A stretch of DNA of 64,000 nt. Source: CAYQTE01 sp964420285. Lineage in GTDB: Bacteria; Planctomycetota; Phycisphaerae; Tepidisphaerales; Tepidisphaeraceae. Shown here in pieces: positions 1-6,964 of the stretch. The position numbers and the translations under genes are program-made. The first letter of the stretch is position 1. Each line of letters starts with the position of its first letter. The stretch is from assembly GCA_964420285.1 (NCBI GenBank), contig CAYQTE010000002.1, forward strand, positions 1 to 64,000. The letters run 5' to 3'. The notes under the pieces were generated by a model. The model had not been told where the DNA came from, did not search any database, and saw only the letters and a program-made list of their open reading frames with translations.

Positions 1-823
1 TGGGAACAACTAAATGTCGTAAAAGCCCTTGACATCTAACACAGGTGCTTGGCGGATCATTTTTTCCAAGCCATCGGGGTCTGGATGTTGGCCAAGCAGG
101 GTCTCGAAAAACGCATCAGTTAGAAAGGCCGCAGCCATTGGATTTCTCCAAGAAACTCCAACAAGCGCCAGTCAGCTACGTTGCCGGCCAGCACTTGTCA
201 CACGTCCCCGCTGGCACTCGCGCAAGAAGTTCCGGCACGTTTTGTCGCGTTCATTCGCGCCCGGTGTTGCGCTTAAACAGTTGATAGATAAGGGGTTGCG
301 ATCAGCCCCAGGTGCGGCGGGAGGTGAATCGGACGCCAAATGCAGCGGAATCGCCGCAGGACACCGCTTCAGGAGTCGGTGCAGGAGGACCGTCTCAGGG
401 CAGTTGGCTCAGGACAGTCGTTGCAGGACGACGTTCGGATGGGAAAATGGATGTTCGGCGCAGGGAGAATGGAAGATCACTGCGCCTGAGATGGCACTGA
501 AAGGATACGATTAGTCGCATCCAGTTTTCAGATGGGATTTGCAGGACAACGTATTCAGGATAAACCTCGGGCGGAAATCACAGGGGTCAGGCGCGGCGGG
601 TGCCTGCTGATACCTCCGACCACGGGGACGATGCCGGTGACGATCAGGTTGCCCGTGGTCGTGTTGATGCTGTTGGTGATAGCGATGACCGAGATCGCCG
701 GCGGATCAATGAGACGTTTGTAGGCACTATGTTATCGTGGCTGTCATCAATCGTCCGGTGGTCGGCGCAGGGTGGGATTGGGCTTCGCCTTCCGCCACGA
801 AATCGCTTGGTTGAGGAATGATC
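1..823. other. Region without an intact gene; decayed coding fragments
   Basis: No full-length gene can be supported here. Short open stretches on the minus strand look like protein remnants: one at 10-171, and one around 560-730 whose conceptual translation contains ISVIAITNSINTTTG and runs into stops on both sides. The plus-strand open frames have no start context or composition that I would trust. The stretch lies downstream of the left integrase, where cargo of a second integrative element would be expected, so it may be eroded cargo. That last point is inference. Confidence 0.4.
10..171 (-). pseudogene. C-terminal remnant of an unidentified protein
   Basis: Reading the minus strand from 171 to the TAG at 10-12 gives about 53 codons without a stop, bounded upstream by an in-frame TGA at 172-174. 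The sequence has a protein-like composition, with FLTDAFFETLLGQHPDP in the middle and LDVKGFYDI at the end. An ATG at 138 could begin a 42-residue product, but no ribosome-binding site is evident. It reads like the C-terminal tail of a longer protein that has been cut off. I do not recognise the family. It could also be chance. Confidence 0.3.
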
Positions 824-2287
824 TCAAGCGACTTCTGTAGTAGTCGGTGTGGTTTCTGCCTTTACGTCGGTAGAACTATGACGCTTACTTGCCGCCTCGA
901 ACAGAGGCTTGAGTTGCTTCCACATCTCCCGCTGGGCGTCGTGCAGTTTCTCATACGGACTCTTGCCGATCCCGACGTTCACGTCGGCTCCGACATAATT
1001 CTTAGCGGCAACCGTCTGGGTCCGATGGGCAAGGAATAGCTGTGCCGTCTCATGCGACGCCAGGTTCTCGATGATCTGTGCTCCGCATTTCTTGACCCGT
1101 CCAAAGGGCAGGCGACGCACCGCGCTGGGCGCGAGACGGATGGCCCGCTCCCATGTCAGTCGGATCGAGTCCGTCTTGCCGTGGACCAGCGGTTGATCCT
1201 TTTCGGAGAGAAACGCCAGGTCGTCCTTGTTCGCAGTAGTCCATCCCATCGCTTCCTTAATCAATGCCGCCAACTCCGGGCAGACCCACCAATACCCCTC
1301 AACCCCGGTTTTGCCTCGGCGGCGGTCGATGTAGTATTCGCCTTTGATCTGAACAAACTGCGGCCTACGGAACGACGAGATGCCCTCCTGCGCCCAGCCC
1401 AACGTCAGCCCCATGAGCAGATACCGCCGTCCGAGTTTCGTGCAGCATTTGTATATCTGCACCAACTCGTCCACCGTGAACGCCGCCTTGGGCCTGCCGT
1501 CGGCATCGCGTTCTTCAGGCGTCTGAAGCGCATACTCCTGCTTCTTGGTCAGCGTGAATTGCTCGCGCCAGCGATGATGCGGCGGCGTCCAGCCAATACG
1601 GGGCGTGATCTCGAACCAGTCGAGTGCCATCCCAATGGTCATCAGCCAGTTCTTCACGGTATCGATGCTGATTGGTTTGCGGTTCCTGCGCTGATGATGA
1701 GTCAAGGGGCGGCTGGTGATCATGTTTCGGATTCGTGCCAGTTTTTCGGCGTCGATCTCGTTGACGGGCACAGATCCGAGCAGCCGGCGGTCTGTGTCAG
1801 AAACCGCCGTCATGTTCAAATGGGCGTGGATGGAGTTGACCCGACTTCGCAGTCCATCTCGATGGACTGCCCCCACGTCGTTCCTGGCCTCGGTAAACTT
1901 GACAAACTCGTCCAAGGCGGAACCGAAGGACATGCAGGGGTTCGGCGGCGGCAGGGGGACTGGCGGCGGTCTTGGCGGAACCACGACGGTTGCTCGCGGC
2001 AATCTCGCGTCGGTCGATATTTCCGACCGTGACGCCTGCTGATTGATGGGAACGGAATCCAGAGCCGCCTGGATGGCAGCGTCAGTCCAGACTTTCGATC
2101 CACGATCTCCTGGGATTTCGTCCCATGCGTCCAGCAGAGCCTGGAGTTTCAGGAAAGCCTGCTGTCGGTCGTGTCCCAGTCGGAACTTGCGGGGGACGCG
2201 CCTGCCTTGTTCGTTTTGATGAAAGCCGACGGTTCGAAAGAATCCACGGTCGTCGTTGCTCAGTTCGAGCTGCAATTGCTTGGCCAT
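824..2287 (-). CDS. Tyrosine recombinase / phage-type integrase (divergent catalytic box)
   Basis: This 487-residue protein resembles tyrosine recombinases of integrative elements. Residues about 1-60 look like an arm-binding N-terminal region, and a proline-rich linker (PPRPPPVPLPPP) follows. A SAM-like core-binding region occupies roughly 115-260 and the catalytic domain about 270-450. The C-terminal box reads LAHRTQTVAAKNY, giving the third-box His/Arg and a plausible Tyr nucleophile. The usual box I arginine is not evident: LGWAQEGISSF stands where TGxRxxEL is expected. The box II position reads VKKCGAQ where LRKTG would be usual. It may therefore be weakly active or inactive. The ATG at 2287 faces a tRNA-derived att site at 2505. 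A role in integrating the left-hand element is inferred from position. Confidence 0.75.
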   Translation of the reverse strand: MAKQLQLELSNDDRGFFRTVGFHQNEQGRRVPRKFRLGHDRQQAFLKLQALLDAWDEIPGDRGSKVWTDAAIQAALDSVPINQQASRSEISTDARLPRATVVVPPRPPPVPLPPPNPCMSFGSALDEFVKFTEARNDVGAVHRDGLRSRVNSIHAHLNMTAVSDTDRRLLGSVPVNEIDAEKLARIRNMITSRPLTHHQRRNRKPISIDTVKNWLMTIGMALDWFEITPRIGWTPPHHRWREQFTLTKKQEYALQTPEERDADGRPKAAFTVDELVQIYKCCTKLGRRYLLMGLTLGWAQEGISSFRRPQFVQIKGEYYIDRRRGKTGVEGYWWVCPELAALIKEAMGWTTANKDDLAFLSEKDQPLVHGKTDSIRLTWERAIRLAPSAVRRLPFGRVKKCGAQIIENLASHETAQLFLAHRTQTVAAKNYVGADVNVGIGKSPYEKLHDAQREMWKQLKPLFEAASKRHSSTDVKAETTPTTTEVA

Positions 2288-2338
2288 TTACATTACATAC
2301 AGCTAACTTATTCACTGGCAAGGGGTGCGCAAAAACAA

Positions 2339-2470
2339 AATCGAGGACACGGTTGGCGGAAGACATAACTCATCGCCGGGTCAGGTCTTGCGGCGAATCG
2401 AGGACACGGGAATTGTCGAATCGAGGACATCGGTGTCCTCGATTGGTCGTTTTTGGCAAATCGAGGACAC
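2339..2470. repeat. Cluster of five AATCGAGGACAC-type repeats including a near-perfect palindrome
   Basis: The 12-mer AATCGAGGACAC occurs in direct orientation at 2339-2350, 2396-2407 and 2459-2470. A one-mismatch copy lies at 2419-2430 and an inverted copy at 2433-2444. The last two form a perfect inverted repeat with 11-bp arms around a TCGG loop (2419-2444). The cluster lies between the integrase start (2287) and the att fragment (2505). Arm-type recombinase sites, a regulator operator or a strong RNA hairpin are all possible; position favours arm sites. Confidence 0.7.
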
Positions 2471-2504
2471 CGATGATTTTGCTGTAAGTCCTTATCTGAC
2501 AAGC

Positions 2505-2553
2505 AATAGCAGCGACAGGACTCGAACCTGTGACCCGGGGCTTATGAATCCCC
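2505..2553 (-). repeat. attachment site: 49-bp copy of the tRNA-Met 3' half
   Basis: These 49 bases are identical to 5885-5933, which covers the anticodon loop through the 3' end of the intact tRNA-Met gene. Beyond 2553 the tRNA sequence is lost, so this is a partial duplication and not a second tRNA gene. Such a repeat is the signature of site-specific integration into a tRNA 3' end. It marks the boundary between the right-hand element and whatever lies to its left. Confidence 0.9.
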
Positions 2554-2642
2554 GCTCGATGCCCCTCTAGCGCTCAAAAACCGCGTTTTCAGCCCCCAAA
2601 CGTGCCTATCTATCCCATCTATTCTCATCTATTCAAGATAAA

Positions 2643-2659
2643 AGTTGTCAAAGTTGTCA
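2643..2659. repeat. Left pair of AGTTGTCA direct repeats
   Basis: Two copies of AGTTGTCA lie at 2643-2650 and 2652-2659, about 90 bp inside the left att repeat. The same octamer is paired near the other end of the element at 5812-5819 and 5825-5832. Matching repeats at both ends support the element boundaries and are candidate integrase or excisionase arm sites. Confidence 0.65.
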
Positions 2660-2741
2660 GCCCCCCTCGCGTTTCACAGCTCCTTGAACTGCCGACACAC
2701 GAGTGACAACGCTGCGGCCCAAATCCGGTTCGCGGTTGTGA

Positions 2742-3176
2742 CTACCTGAAGAGGTTTGCCACCCTCTGGCGATAGGCTTTTGAGCAGGCGGCGGGCAGTG
2801 AGACCTTCAGGCCCTCGGTCTTGTCCGGACCGAGCCTGCGCTCGATGGCCTCGGCCAGCCACTGGCTTTCAATCTCCCCGTCTACCGCATCCAGGACGCG
2901 CTCATGAAACCGCTTCTTTTCCTCGGCGTCCGCCGCGTAGGTGATCATCGCTGACAATGCCAGCAGGACACCGAACCCGTAAAAGCGCAGACAAAACGCC
3001 ACGATAGCCAGGACAACCACCACCGCGACCTCGAAGAGAAGCTGGCATTGCACCTGGTCGATCCCCCAAAATGCCGGTATTGGCAGCCACGGCAAGCCGT
3101 CGGACCGGGAATGCCAGCGGATATCCGCGTTGCGCCGCTCTGGGATGGCGATACGAAAATGCCACCCCGTGATCAT
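2742..3176 (-). CDS. Hypothetical membrane protein of the integrative element
   Basis: This open frame encodes 144 residues from the ATG at 3176. A long hydrophobic stretch (LLFEVAVVVVLAIVAFCLRFYGFGVLLALSAMI, split here by family-neutral residues) forms one or two membrane segments around residues 40-75. A charged, probably cytoplasmic tail rich in Glu and Arg follows, with a conserved-looking end KAYRQRVANLF. An upstream ATG at 3263 would add another hydrophobic segment but would overlap the divergent peptidase gene. No ribosome-binding site decides between them. I do not recognise the family. It is transcribed away from the peptidase and could share its control region. Confidence 0.5.
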   Translation of the reverse strand: MITGWHFRIAIPERRNADIRWHSRSDGLPWLPIPAFWGIDQVQCQLLFEVAVVVVLAIVAFCLRFYGFGVLLALSAMITYAADAEEKKRFHERVLDAVDGEIESQWLAEAIERRLGPDKTEGLKVSLPAACSKAYRQRVANLFR

Positions 3177-3186
3177 CAGGAAGACG

Positions 3187-3780
3187 ATGAACCATAGGGT
3201 GCCGACAACCCCGGCAAGGGTAGCCCTGCCGGTGGACCTGTGGATCGAGAGGCCGCTGGGCATTGGCTTTGGCGTGAGCGACCTGTCGCATCTTGGCAGT
3301 GATGTATTGGGCGCCGCCTTCATCAGCGAGAACGAAATCCTCGTCAGCGAAATCCTCATGACGCACATGGGGCGCTATCGCTTCACCTGCGCCCATGAAC
3401 TCGGCCACTTCATCTTGCATGGGCACATGAAGCAGGCGTTCCGGGACACGGAGGTTGAACCGGGAACCCGGGCAGGGTGCGAGGACGAGGCCGACCGCTT
3501 CGGCGCGGCGTTCTTGATGCCGGCGACGCTGGTGATGAAGGAGTTTTTCGACATCTGCACTGCCCACGGCGTCAACCCGGGAAAGTTCATGGTGGCGATC
3601 ATGGAGCATGCAACGGAGACACAGACTGTCTGGAAGAGAATCCTCCTGCCGGAGTTGACCAGGAAATTCAACGTGTCTCTGTCGGCGGCGCTGTTTCGCT
3701 TCCGGGAACTGGTTCTGCCCAACGGCACGCCGTTCATCCCGGTGAGTCAGGTACAGGCACTGATGACCAAGGGTGGCTGA
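3187..3780 (+). CDS. ImmA/IrrE-type metallo-endopeptidase
   Basis: The zinc-binding motif HELGH (residues 70-74) is followed by CEDEADRFGAAFLMP, with the third ligand Glu at about residue 101. This is the hallmark arrangement of the ImmA/IrrE (DUF955) peptidase family. Known members cleave a phage- or element-encoded repressor (ImmA on ImmR of ICEBs1) or a stress regulator (IrrE on DdrO). The ATG at 3187 was chosen because AGGAA lies 6 bases upstream; an ATG at 3145 or the start at 3130 would extend into the promoter region. The C-terminal 90 residues are helical and poorly characterised. In this element it is a candidate for derepressing integrase or excisionase, but no classic ImmR-like repressor with a HTH and cleavage site is obvious nearby. 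Confidence 0.85.
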   Translation: MNHRVPTTPARVALPVDLWIERPLGIGFGVSDLSHLGSDVLGAAFISENEILVSEILMTHMGRYRFTCAHELGHFILHGHMKQAFRDTEVEPGTRAGCEDEADRFGAAFLMPATLVMKEFFDICTAHGVNPGKFMVAIMEHATETQTVWKRILLPELTRKFNVSLSAALFRFRELVLPNGTPFIPVSQVQALMTKGG

Positions 3781-3884
3781 TATTTTTTTGGATTCGCCGT
3801 TCTCTTGTACGCGAACGTGCATGGCAGCGAATTGAAACGTAGAAGATACCAACACCGGAGAATTCCGGAGAACAGGAGCTGATC

Positions 3885-4238
3885 ATGTCAACCCAAATAC
3901 GACCCGTGACCCAGTCGCTTCTGCGGACCATCCTTCAGGGCGACGAATTGACGGAGGCCGTGAGAGTGGACTTCGGGCTCGACACGTCGGCCCACTTCTT
4001 TGCGCTGCGTGATGCCGTCCTCAGCGGTGAGGTGGATGCCCCCAGGCTCGACGCCGTCCTGGGCGATGGCAAGGAACTCACCAAGATGGTGAATCACCTC
4101 AACTGCAATCCCCAGGGCGTCGTCTTCAAGACGGCCTACGACGAACTCTTCGCCCAGTACCAGCGCGACAGGGTAGGGGAGAAACGCTCTCATTCCCCCA
4201 GGCGCAAGCGCGAGCGGGATTATGAACCGGAAATCTGA
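3885..4238 (+). CDS. Hypothetical protein, 117 residues, next to the ImmA-type peptidase
   Basis: The start at 3885 is preceded by AGGAG with a 7-base spacing. The product is largely helical with acidic and basic patches; residues 15-75 look like a compact helical domain. The tail from about residue 95 is strongly basic (RSHSPRRKRER) and could bind nucleic acid. It lies 104 bp after the peptidase gene and 73 bp before the HTH gene, on the same strand, so the three may be co-transcribed. I do not recognise the family. A regulator that is a substrate or partner of the peptidase is a possible role, but that is only inferred from context. Confidence 0.6.
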   Translation: MSTQIRPVTQSLLRTILQGDELTEAVRVDFGLDTSAHFFALRDAVLSGEVDAPRLDAVLGDGKELTKMVNHLNCNPQGVVFKTAYDELFAQYQRDRVGEKRSHSPRRKRERDYEPEI

Positions 4239-4311
4239 TTCATAAGCGTGGCGGAAGCGGCAAAACGGATCGGAATAACGACTCGCCACGGTGAGGCGTA
4301 GGCACAACACA

Positions 4312-4578
4312 ATGGCCCGCGACCCCGACCAGCTTCTCTCGATTCGCGAGGTCTCGACGGAACTCGGGATCAGCTATGAAACCGCGCGCCAGCTTATGCT
4401 CAGGGGAATCCTGCCGTATGTCACCGTAGGCACTGGCGCCAACCACCGGCTGCGGCGGGTGCGATGCGGCGACCTGGATGCCTTCAAGCGTTCAACGCAG
4501 CGTGATCGCTTTGATGAATGGAATGCTATCTCGCGACCGACTGCTTCCGGCTCGTCGAAATGCGCTTCGTATTTTTGA
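4312..4578 (+). CDS. Excisionase-like / MerR-type helix-turn-helix protein
   Basis: Residues about 7-60 read LLSIREVSTELGISYETARQ, then a wing containing RGILPYVTVG and RRVRCGDLDAFK. This is the winged-helix excisionase (DNA-binding domain, excisionase family) pattern. The protein is 88 residues from the ATG at 4312; a GTG at 4291 is an alternative start. Its last 53 bases overlap the 3' end of the convergent integrase gene. A small HTH protein beside an integrase is the usual arrangement for a recombination directionality factor, so it may control excision. It could alternatively act as a transcriptional regulator of the element. Confidence 0.7.
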   Translation: MARDPDQLLSIREVSTELGISYETARQLMLRGILPYVTVGTGANHRLRRVRCGDLDAFKRSTQRDRFDEWNAISRPTASGSSKCASYF

Positions 4579-5806
4579 GAGCGGGAACGAGGAGTGTCTT
4601 GTAGACCAGGTCTGTGACGGATTTCAGCCGATCGAGGTCCTGAAAATCGTAATGTTCCTCGATGCCGTCGATCTTGTGGCCGCGCACGACCTTTCGGGCG
4701 TTGGCGTCAGGATGACGCCCGGCGGCCGAGGTGTGGGTGTGACGGAACTTGCCGAAGCCCACGCCCGGCCGCTTGATCTTCAGATTCACCAGCACCCGGT
4801 TGAACAGCAGCTTGATGCTGTCTGTTTCGCCGCCCCCTTTGATCAGGCCGTTTTCGTCGCGAGTGATGTTTTCGCTGGTCCAGGGATTGCCGTGTACCGT
4901 GATGAAGACCAAATCGCGATCGGTGTCGCCCTTGGGGTCAGGCCTGAGTTCTCTCCACGCGTTAATCGCTCTGATCGTCTCTGGCCACAGCACGAACTTC
5001 TGTCGGATGCCTGTCTTTTCGCGATAGGTATCAACGACTGTGGCCGATCCCTCCTTCTTGATATCGCTCCATCGCAGGACCGCGCAGTCGGCGGAATACA
5101 TCCCGCCGTTGAGCGCCAGCCAGACCATTGTCTTCAGAGCCGGTGTCAGACCCTCCGCATGCAAGATGGCCCGAATTTCATCAATAGAGAATCGGGGCTC
5201 GCCGCCCTTGAGCAGCGACGCCCGCCGGTCGGCACGTTTCTCCGCCTTGCTCGGTTTGTGGTATTCATCGCCGTAGTACGCCGGACGTGGGATCAAGCGT
5301 CCGATCTCCCATCCCCATCGAAATGCCGTCCGCACACCCTGCACGCGCCGCTCCAGCGCGTACGAACCGACACCGGCGCCCTGGGCTTTTCGCACATGGC
5401 GGAAATGTTCCGGCCGCAAGGCGGCGACCGGCACCTCGCGCTTGAGCAGGCTCACGGCATCGGGCTCAGCGGTATGCCACGATTCCAAACCGGTAATGAA
5501 CGTGTCCAGGGCGTCCTTGTAATCCAGGAAAGTTCCCTTCTCCAAGCGGCCGTCCGTCATGCGGGCTTCGCGATCGGCGAGGAATCCGTTGAAGACCGTC
5601 TTGACGCTGGCCGCCACGTCGGGGGTCGGCACTGAGGCGACGACGGCGGCACTCGGATTGCCTTCGCGCAGCGCCATCAGCGCGAAGAGTTCCTTGCGGG
5701 CCGTCTCTTCATCGACCCAGATTCGGAGTCTTCCGTCCACGCGTTTGCACACGCGTCCATCGCTGCGGCGGGTCACCTTGAGGGTCAGATTCCGCATGAA
5801 AACCAT
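4526..5806 (-). CDS. Tyrosine recombinase / integrase of the tRNA-Met element
   Basis: This 426-residue protein has a SAM-like core-binding region at about residues 70-190 and a catalytic domain at about 215-400. GKFRHTHTSAAG gives box II Arg with the following His, and RGHKIDGIEEHY gives the box III His and the Tyr nucleophile. The box I region reads LALNGGMYSADCAVLRW, without the usual Arg, a feature I associate with planctomycete integrases. The open frame continues upstream to 6025, but only because it crosses the tRNA gene. ATGs at 5806 and 5797 are the realistic starts. AGTTGTCA repeats overlap the start, so integrase binding could repress its own gene. Confidence 0.88.
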   Translation of the reverse strand: MVFMRNLTLKVTRRSDGRVCKRVDGRLRIWVDEETARKELFALMALREGNPSAAVVASVPTPDVAASVKTVFNGFLADREARMTDGRLEKGTFLDYKDALDTFITGLESWHTAEPDAVSLLKREVPVAALRPEHFRHVRKAQGAGVGSYALERRVQGVRTAFRWGWEIGRLIPRPAYYGDEYHKPSKAEKRADRRASLLKGGEPRFSIDEIRAILHAEGLTPALKTMVWLALNGGMYSADCAVLRWSDIKKEGSATVVDTYREKTGIRQKFVLWPETIRAINAWRELRPDPKGDTDRDLVFITVHGNPWTSENITRDENGLIKGGGETDSIKLLFNRVLVNLKIKRPGVGFGKFRHTHTSAAGRHPDANARKVVRGHKIDGIEEHYDFQDLDRLKSVTDLVYKTLLVPALKNTKRISTSRKQSVAR

Positions 5807-5811
5807 TAGAA

Positions 5812-5832
5812 AGTTGTCAGAAATAGTTGTCA
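5812..5832. repeat. Right pair of AGTTGTCA direct repeats
   Basis: AGTTGTCA occurs at 5812-5819 and 5825-5832, between the integrase start and the tRNA att core. It mirrors the pair at 2643-2659 near the opposite end. The position immediately upstream of the integrase start codon suits both an arm-type recombination site and an autoregulatory operator. Confidence 0.65.
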
Positions 5833-5853
5833 AGAGGCCGGCCCCAGAAATGG

Positions 5854-5879
5854 AAAAATCGCCGTAAACCACGGCGATT
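5854..5879 (-). terminator. Rho-independent terminator downstream of tRNA-Met
   Basis: On the minus strand a 9-bp stem (arms 5871-5879 and 5857-5865, sequence AATCGCCGT / ACGGCGATT) with a 5-base loop is followed by a run of T residues (complement of 5854-5858). It lies 8 bases past the tRNA 3' end, where it would stop tRNA transcription before the integrase gene. Confidence 0.7.
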
Positions 5880-5884
5880 ACTGG

Positions 5885-5933
5885 AATAGCAGCGACAGGA
5901 CTCGAACCTGTGACCCGGGGCTTATGAATCCCC
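5885..5933 (-). repeat. attachment site within the intact tRNA-Met
   Basis: This is the right-hand copy of the 49-bp repeat, identical to 2505-2553. It covers the tRNA 3' half plus two bases beyond its 3' end. The element therefore regenerated a functional tRNA end when it inserted. Confidence 0.88.
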
Positions 5934-5959
5934 TGCTCTGCCAACTGAGCTACGCTGCC
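5887..5959 (-). tRNA. tRNA-Met (anticodon CAT), probably elongator
   Basis: The 73-nt gene folds as a standard cloverleaf. The acceptor stem GGCAGCG pairs with CGCTGCT through one terminal G-U pair. The TTC and AGCTCAGTTGG landmarks of the T and D arms are present, and the anticodon loop is TTCATAA with anticodon CAT. There is no A at position 72 opposite an unpaired C1, so it does not look like the initiator tRNA. Elongator Met is more likely, though a tRNA-Ile2 (lysidine-modified) cannot be excluded from sequence. CCA is not encoded. Its 3' half serves as the integration site of the adjacent element. Confidence 0.93.
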
Positions 5960-6092
5960 GAGAAACGCCCGGCCGGATCGGGCTTGAGGATATTTTAAGA
6001 TTGTAGGGCGGCAGGTCAACCCCACGGGCCGGCAGCGGCGATGGCCGGTTGTCCAGAAGGTCTGTAATCGCGGTCTCGTTTGTTGGCTAATA

Positions 6093-6761
6093 CTACAGAC
6101 GAAGTGCCGGCGGTAGGTCGAGGAAGTCGGCGCACAGCCAGTCGGGGCTCTGGGCGCTGAGAAGCTCCGGGGCGGTGGTCGTTGCCATCGCCAGGCATCT
6201 GGCGCCGGCGGCTTTGGCGGCGCGGAGCCCGGGAATTGAGTCCTCGATGACCACGCATCGGGCCGGCGGCACGCCCAGCAGCGAGGCGGCTTTCAGGTAG
6301 GGGTGCGGGTCGGGCTTGCCGTGTTGCACGTCGGCAGCGGTGACCATGACATTGAACGCCTGCCCCAAGCCCACCCGGCGCAGCGCCAGGGATGCGTTGG
6401 CCGGTACGGCACTGGTGACGACGGCGCGCGGAATCCCGGCCTGGGCCAATGCCTCCACAAACGCCGCCACGCCCGCGACGGCCGACACGGGCTCGGTCGC
6501 CAACAGGCCGTTGAACAGGGCCTCGCGCTGGGCCGTCAGCGTGGCAATGTACTGGTCGCTCAAATCCTGCCCCAGCCACGCGCGGATCGTCTCGGCGGCG
6601 CGGCGGCCGTTGGTCGCCAGCAGCTCCTGGCGGCTGAGGATGTGGTTCTGCGACCGCGCAAACTCTTCCCACACGCGGTAATGCAACGCGGTCGTATCGA
6701 CCACCACGCCGTCCAGATCGAACAACACGGCCGCAAAGGGATAATCCGCGGCGGATTTCAT
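6093..6761 (-). CDS. HAD-superfamily hydrolase, beta-phosphoglucomutase-like
   Basis: This 222-residue protein carries the full set of HAD motifs. Motif I is FDLDGVVVDT, with nucleophile Asp15 and acid/base Asp17. Motif II is the TS in AVVTSAVP, motif III is the Lys in QHGKPDPHPYL, and motif IV is VIEDSIPGLRAAKAAG. The helical cap inserted after motif I is the subclass IA type found in beta-phosphoglucomutase and phosphoglycolate or other sugar-phosphate phosphatases. The substrate cannot be named from sequence. It is expected to be a cytoplasmic, Mg-dependent phosphotransferase or phosphatase. It stands alone, with the tRNA downstream. Confidence 0.88.
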   Translation of the reverse strand: MKSAADYPFAAVLFDLDGVVVDTTALHYRVWEEFARSQNHILSRQELLATNGRRAAETIRAWLGQDLSDQYIATLTAQREALFNGLLATEPVSAVAGVAAFVEALAQAGIPRAVVTSAVPANASLALRRVGLGQAFNVMVTAADVQHGKPDPHPYLKAASLLGVPPARCVVIEDSIPGLRAAKAAGARCLAMATTTAPELLSAQSPDWLCADFLDLPPALRL

Positions 6762-6964
6762 GCGCAGATGATAGCAATTCCTGCGAGGAATCCGCCAGCG
6801 ATCCGCGGCAAAGAGTCGCCGCCGCAGGCGTCGGAAACGGGTTTGTGACTCAACCGCGGGTACGACCTTCGGGCGACTCCGGATAGGTTCCCGGAATGCG
6901 GTACGGTGCCGGCAAAATCAGCGCTGCCGCCAGACTGAACCGTTGCGCGGTACAATTGCGGCCG

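Larger units (their letters stand above)
1..2553 (-). mobile_element. Probable second (left-hand) integrative element, right boundary only
   Basis: An integrase gene (824-2287) starts 218 bp from the 49-bp tRNA-Met fragment at 2505-2553 and reads away from it. This is the polarity and placement expected for an element that integrated at the same att core as the element to its right. A cluster of short repeats (2339-2470) lies between integrase and att and could be its recombinase-binding arm sites. No left att copy is visible before position 1, so the element is either longer than the window or its left end has decayed. The tandem interpretation is inference from layout. Confidence 0.4.
2505..5933. 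mobile_element. 3.4-kb integrative element inserted at tRNA-Met
   Basis: The element is delimited by identical 49-bp repeats (2505-2553 and 5885-5933), the right one being part of the intact tRNA-Met. Its integrase (4526-5806) sits next to the tRNA and reads inward. Paired copies of AGTTGTCA occur just inside both ends (2643-2650 and 2652-2659; 5812-5819 and 5825-5832), as expected for recombinase arm sites. Cargo is small: a membrane protein, an ImmA-type peptidase, an unknown 117-residue protein and a HTH/excisionase-like protein. There are no replication, capsid or conjugation genes, so it would need help to move between cells. Confidence 0.85.

Noticed and set aside
29..514. 161-residue plus-strand frame
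   Set aside because: It has a weak non-ATG start, no ribosome-binding site and no recognisable domain; the minus strand looks more protein-like in part of it.
2419..2444. Palindrome as a rho-independent terminator
   Set aside because: No T-run follows on either strand, and the same 12-mer occurs singly nearby, so a repeat or binding-site explanation fits better.
2902..3855. 317-residue minus-strand frame
   Set aside because: It is the antisense shadow of the metallopeptidase gene, is Arg/His-rich, and has no family resemblance.
5807..6025. Upstream extension of the integrase frame (~73 extra residues)
   Set aside because: It runs through the terminator and the tRNA-Met gene; its translation contains the familiar antisense tRNA peptide SVAQLAEQGIHKPRVTGSSPVAA.
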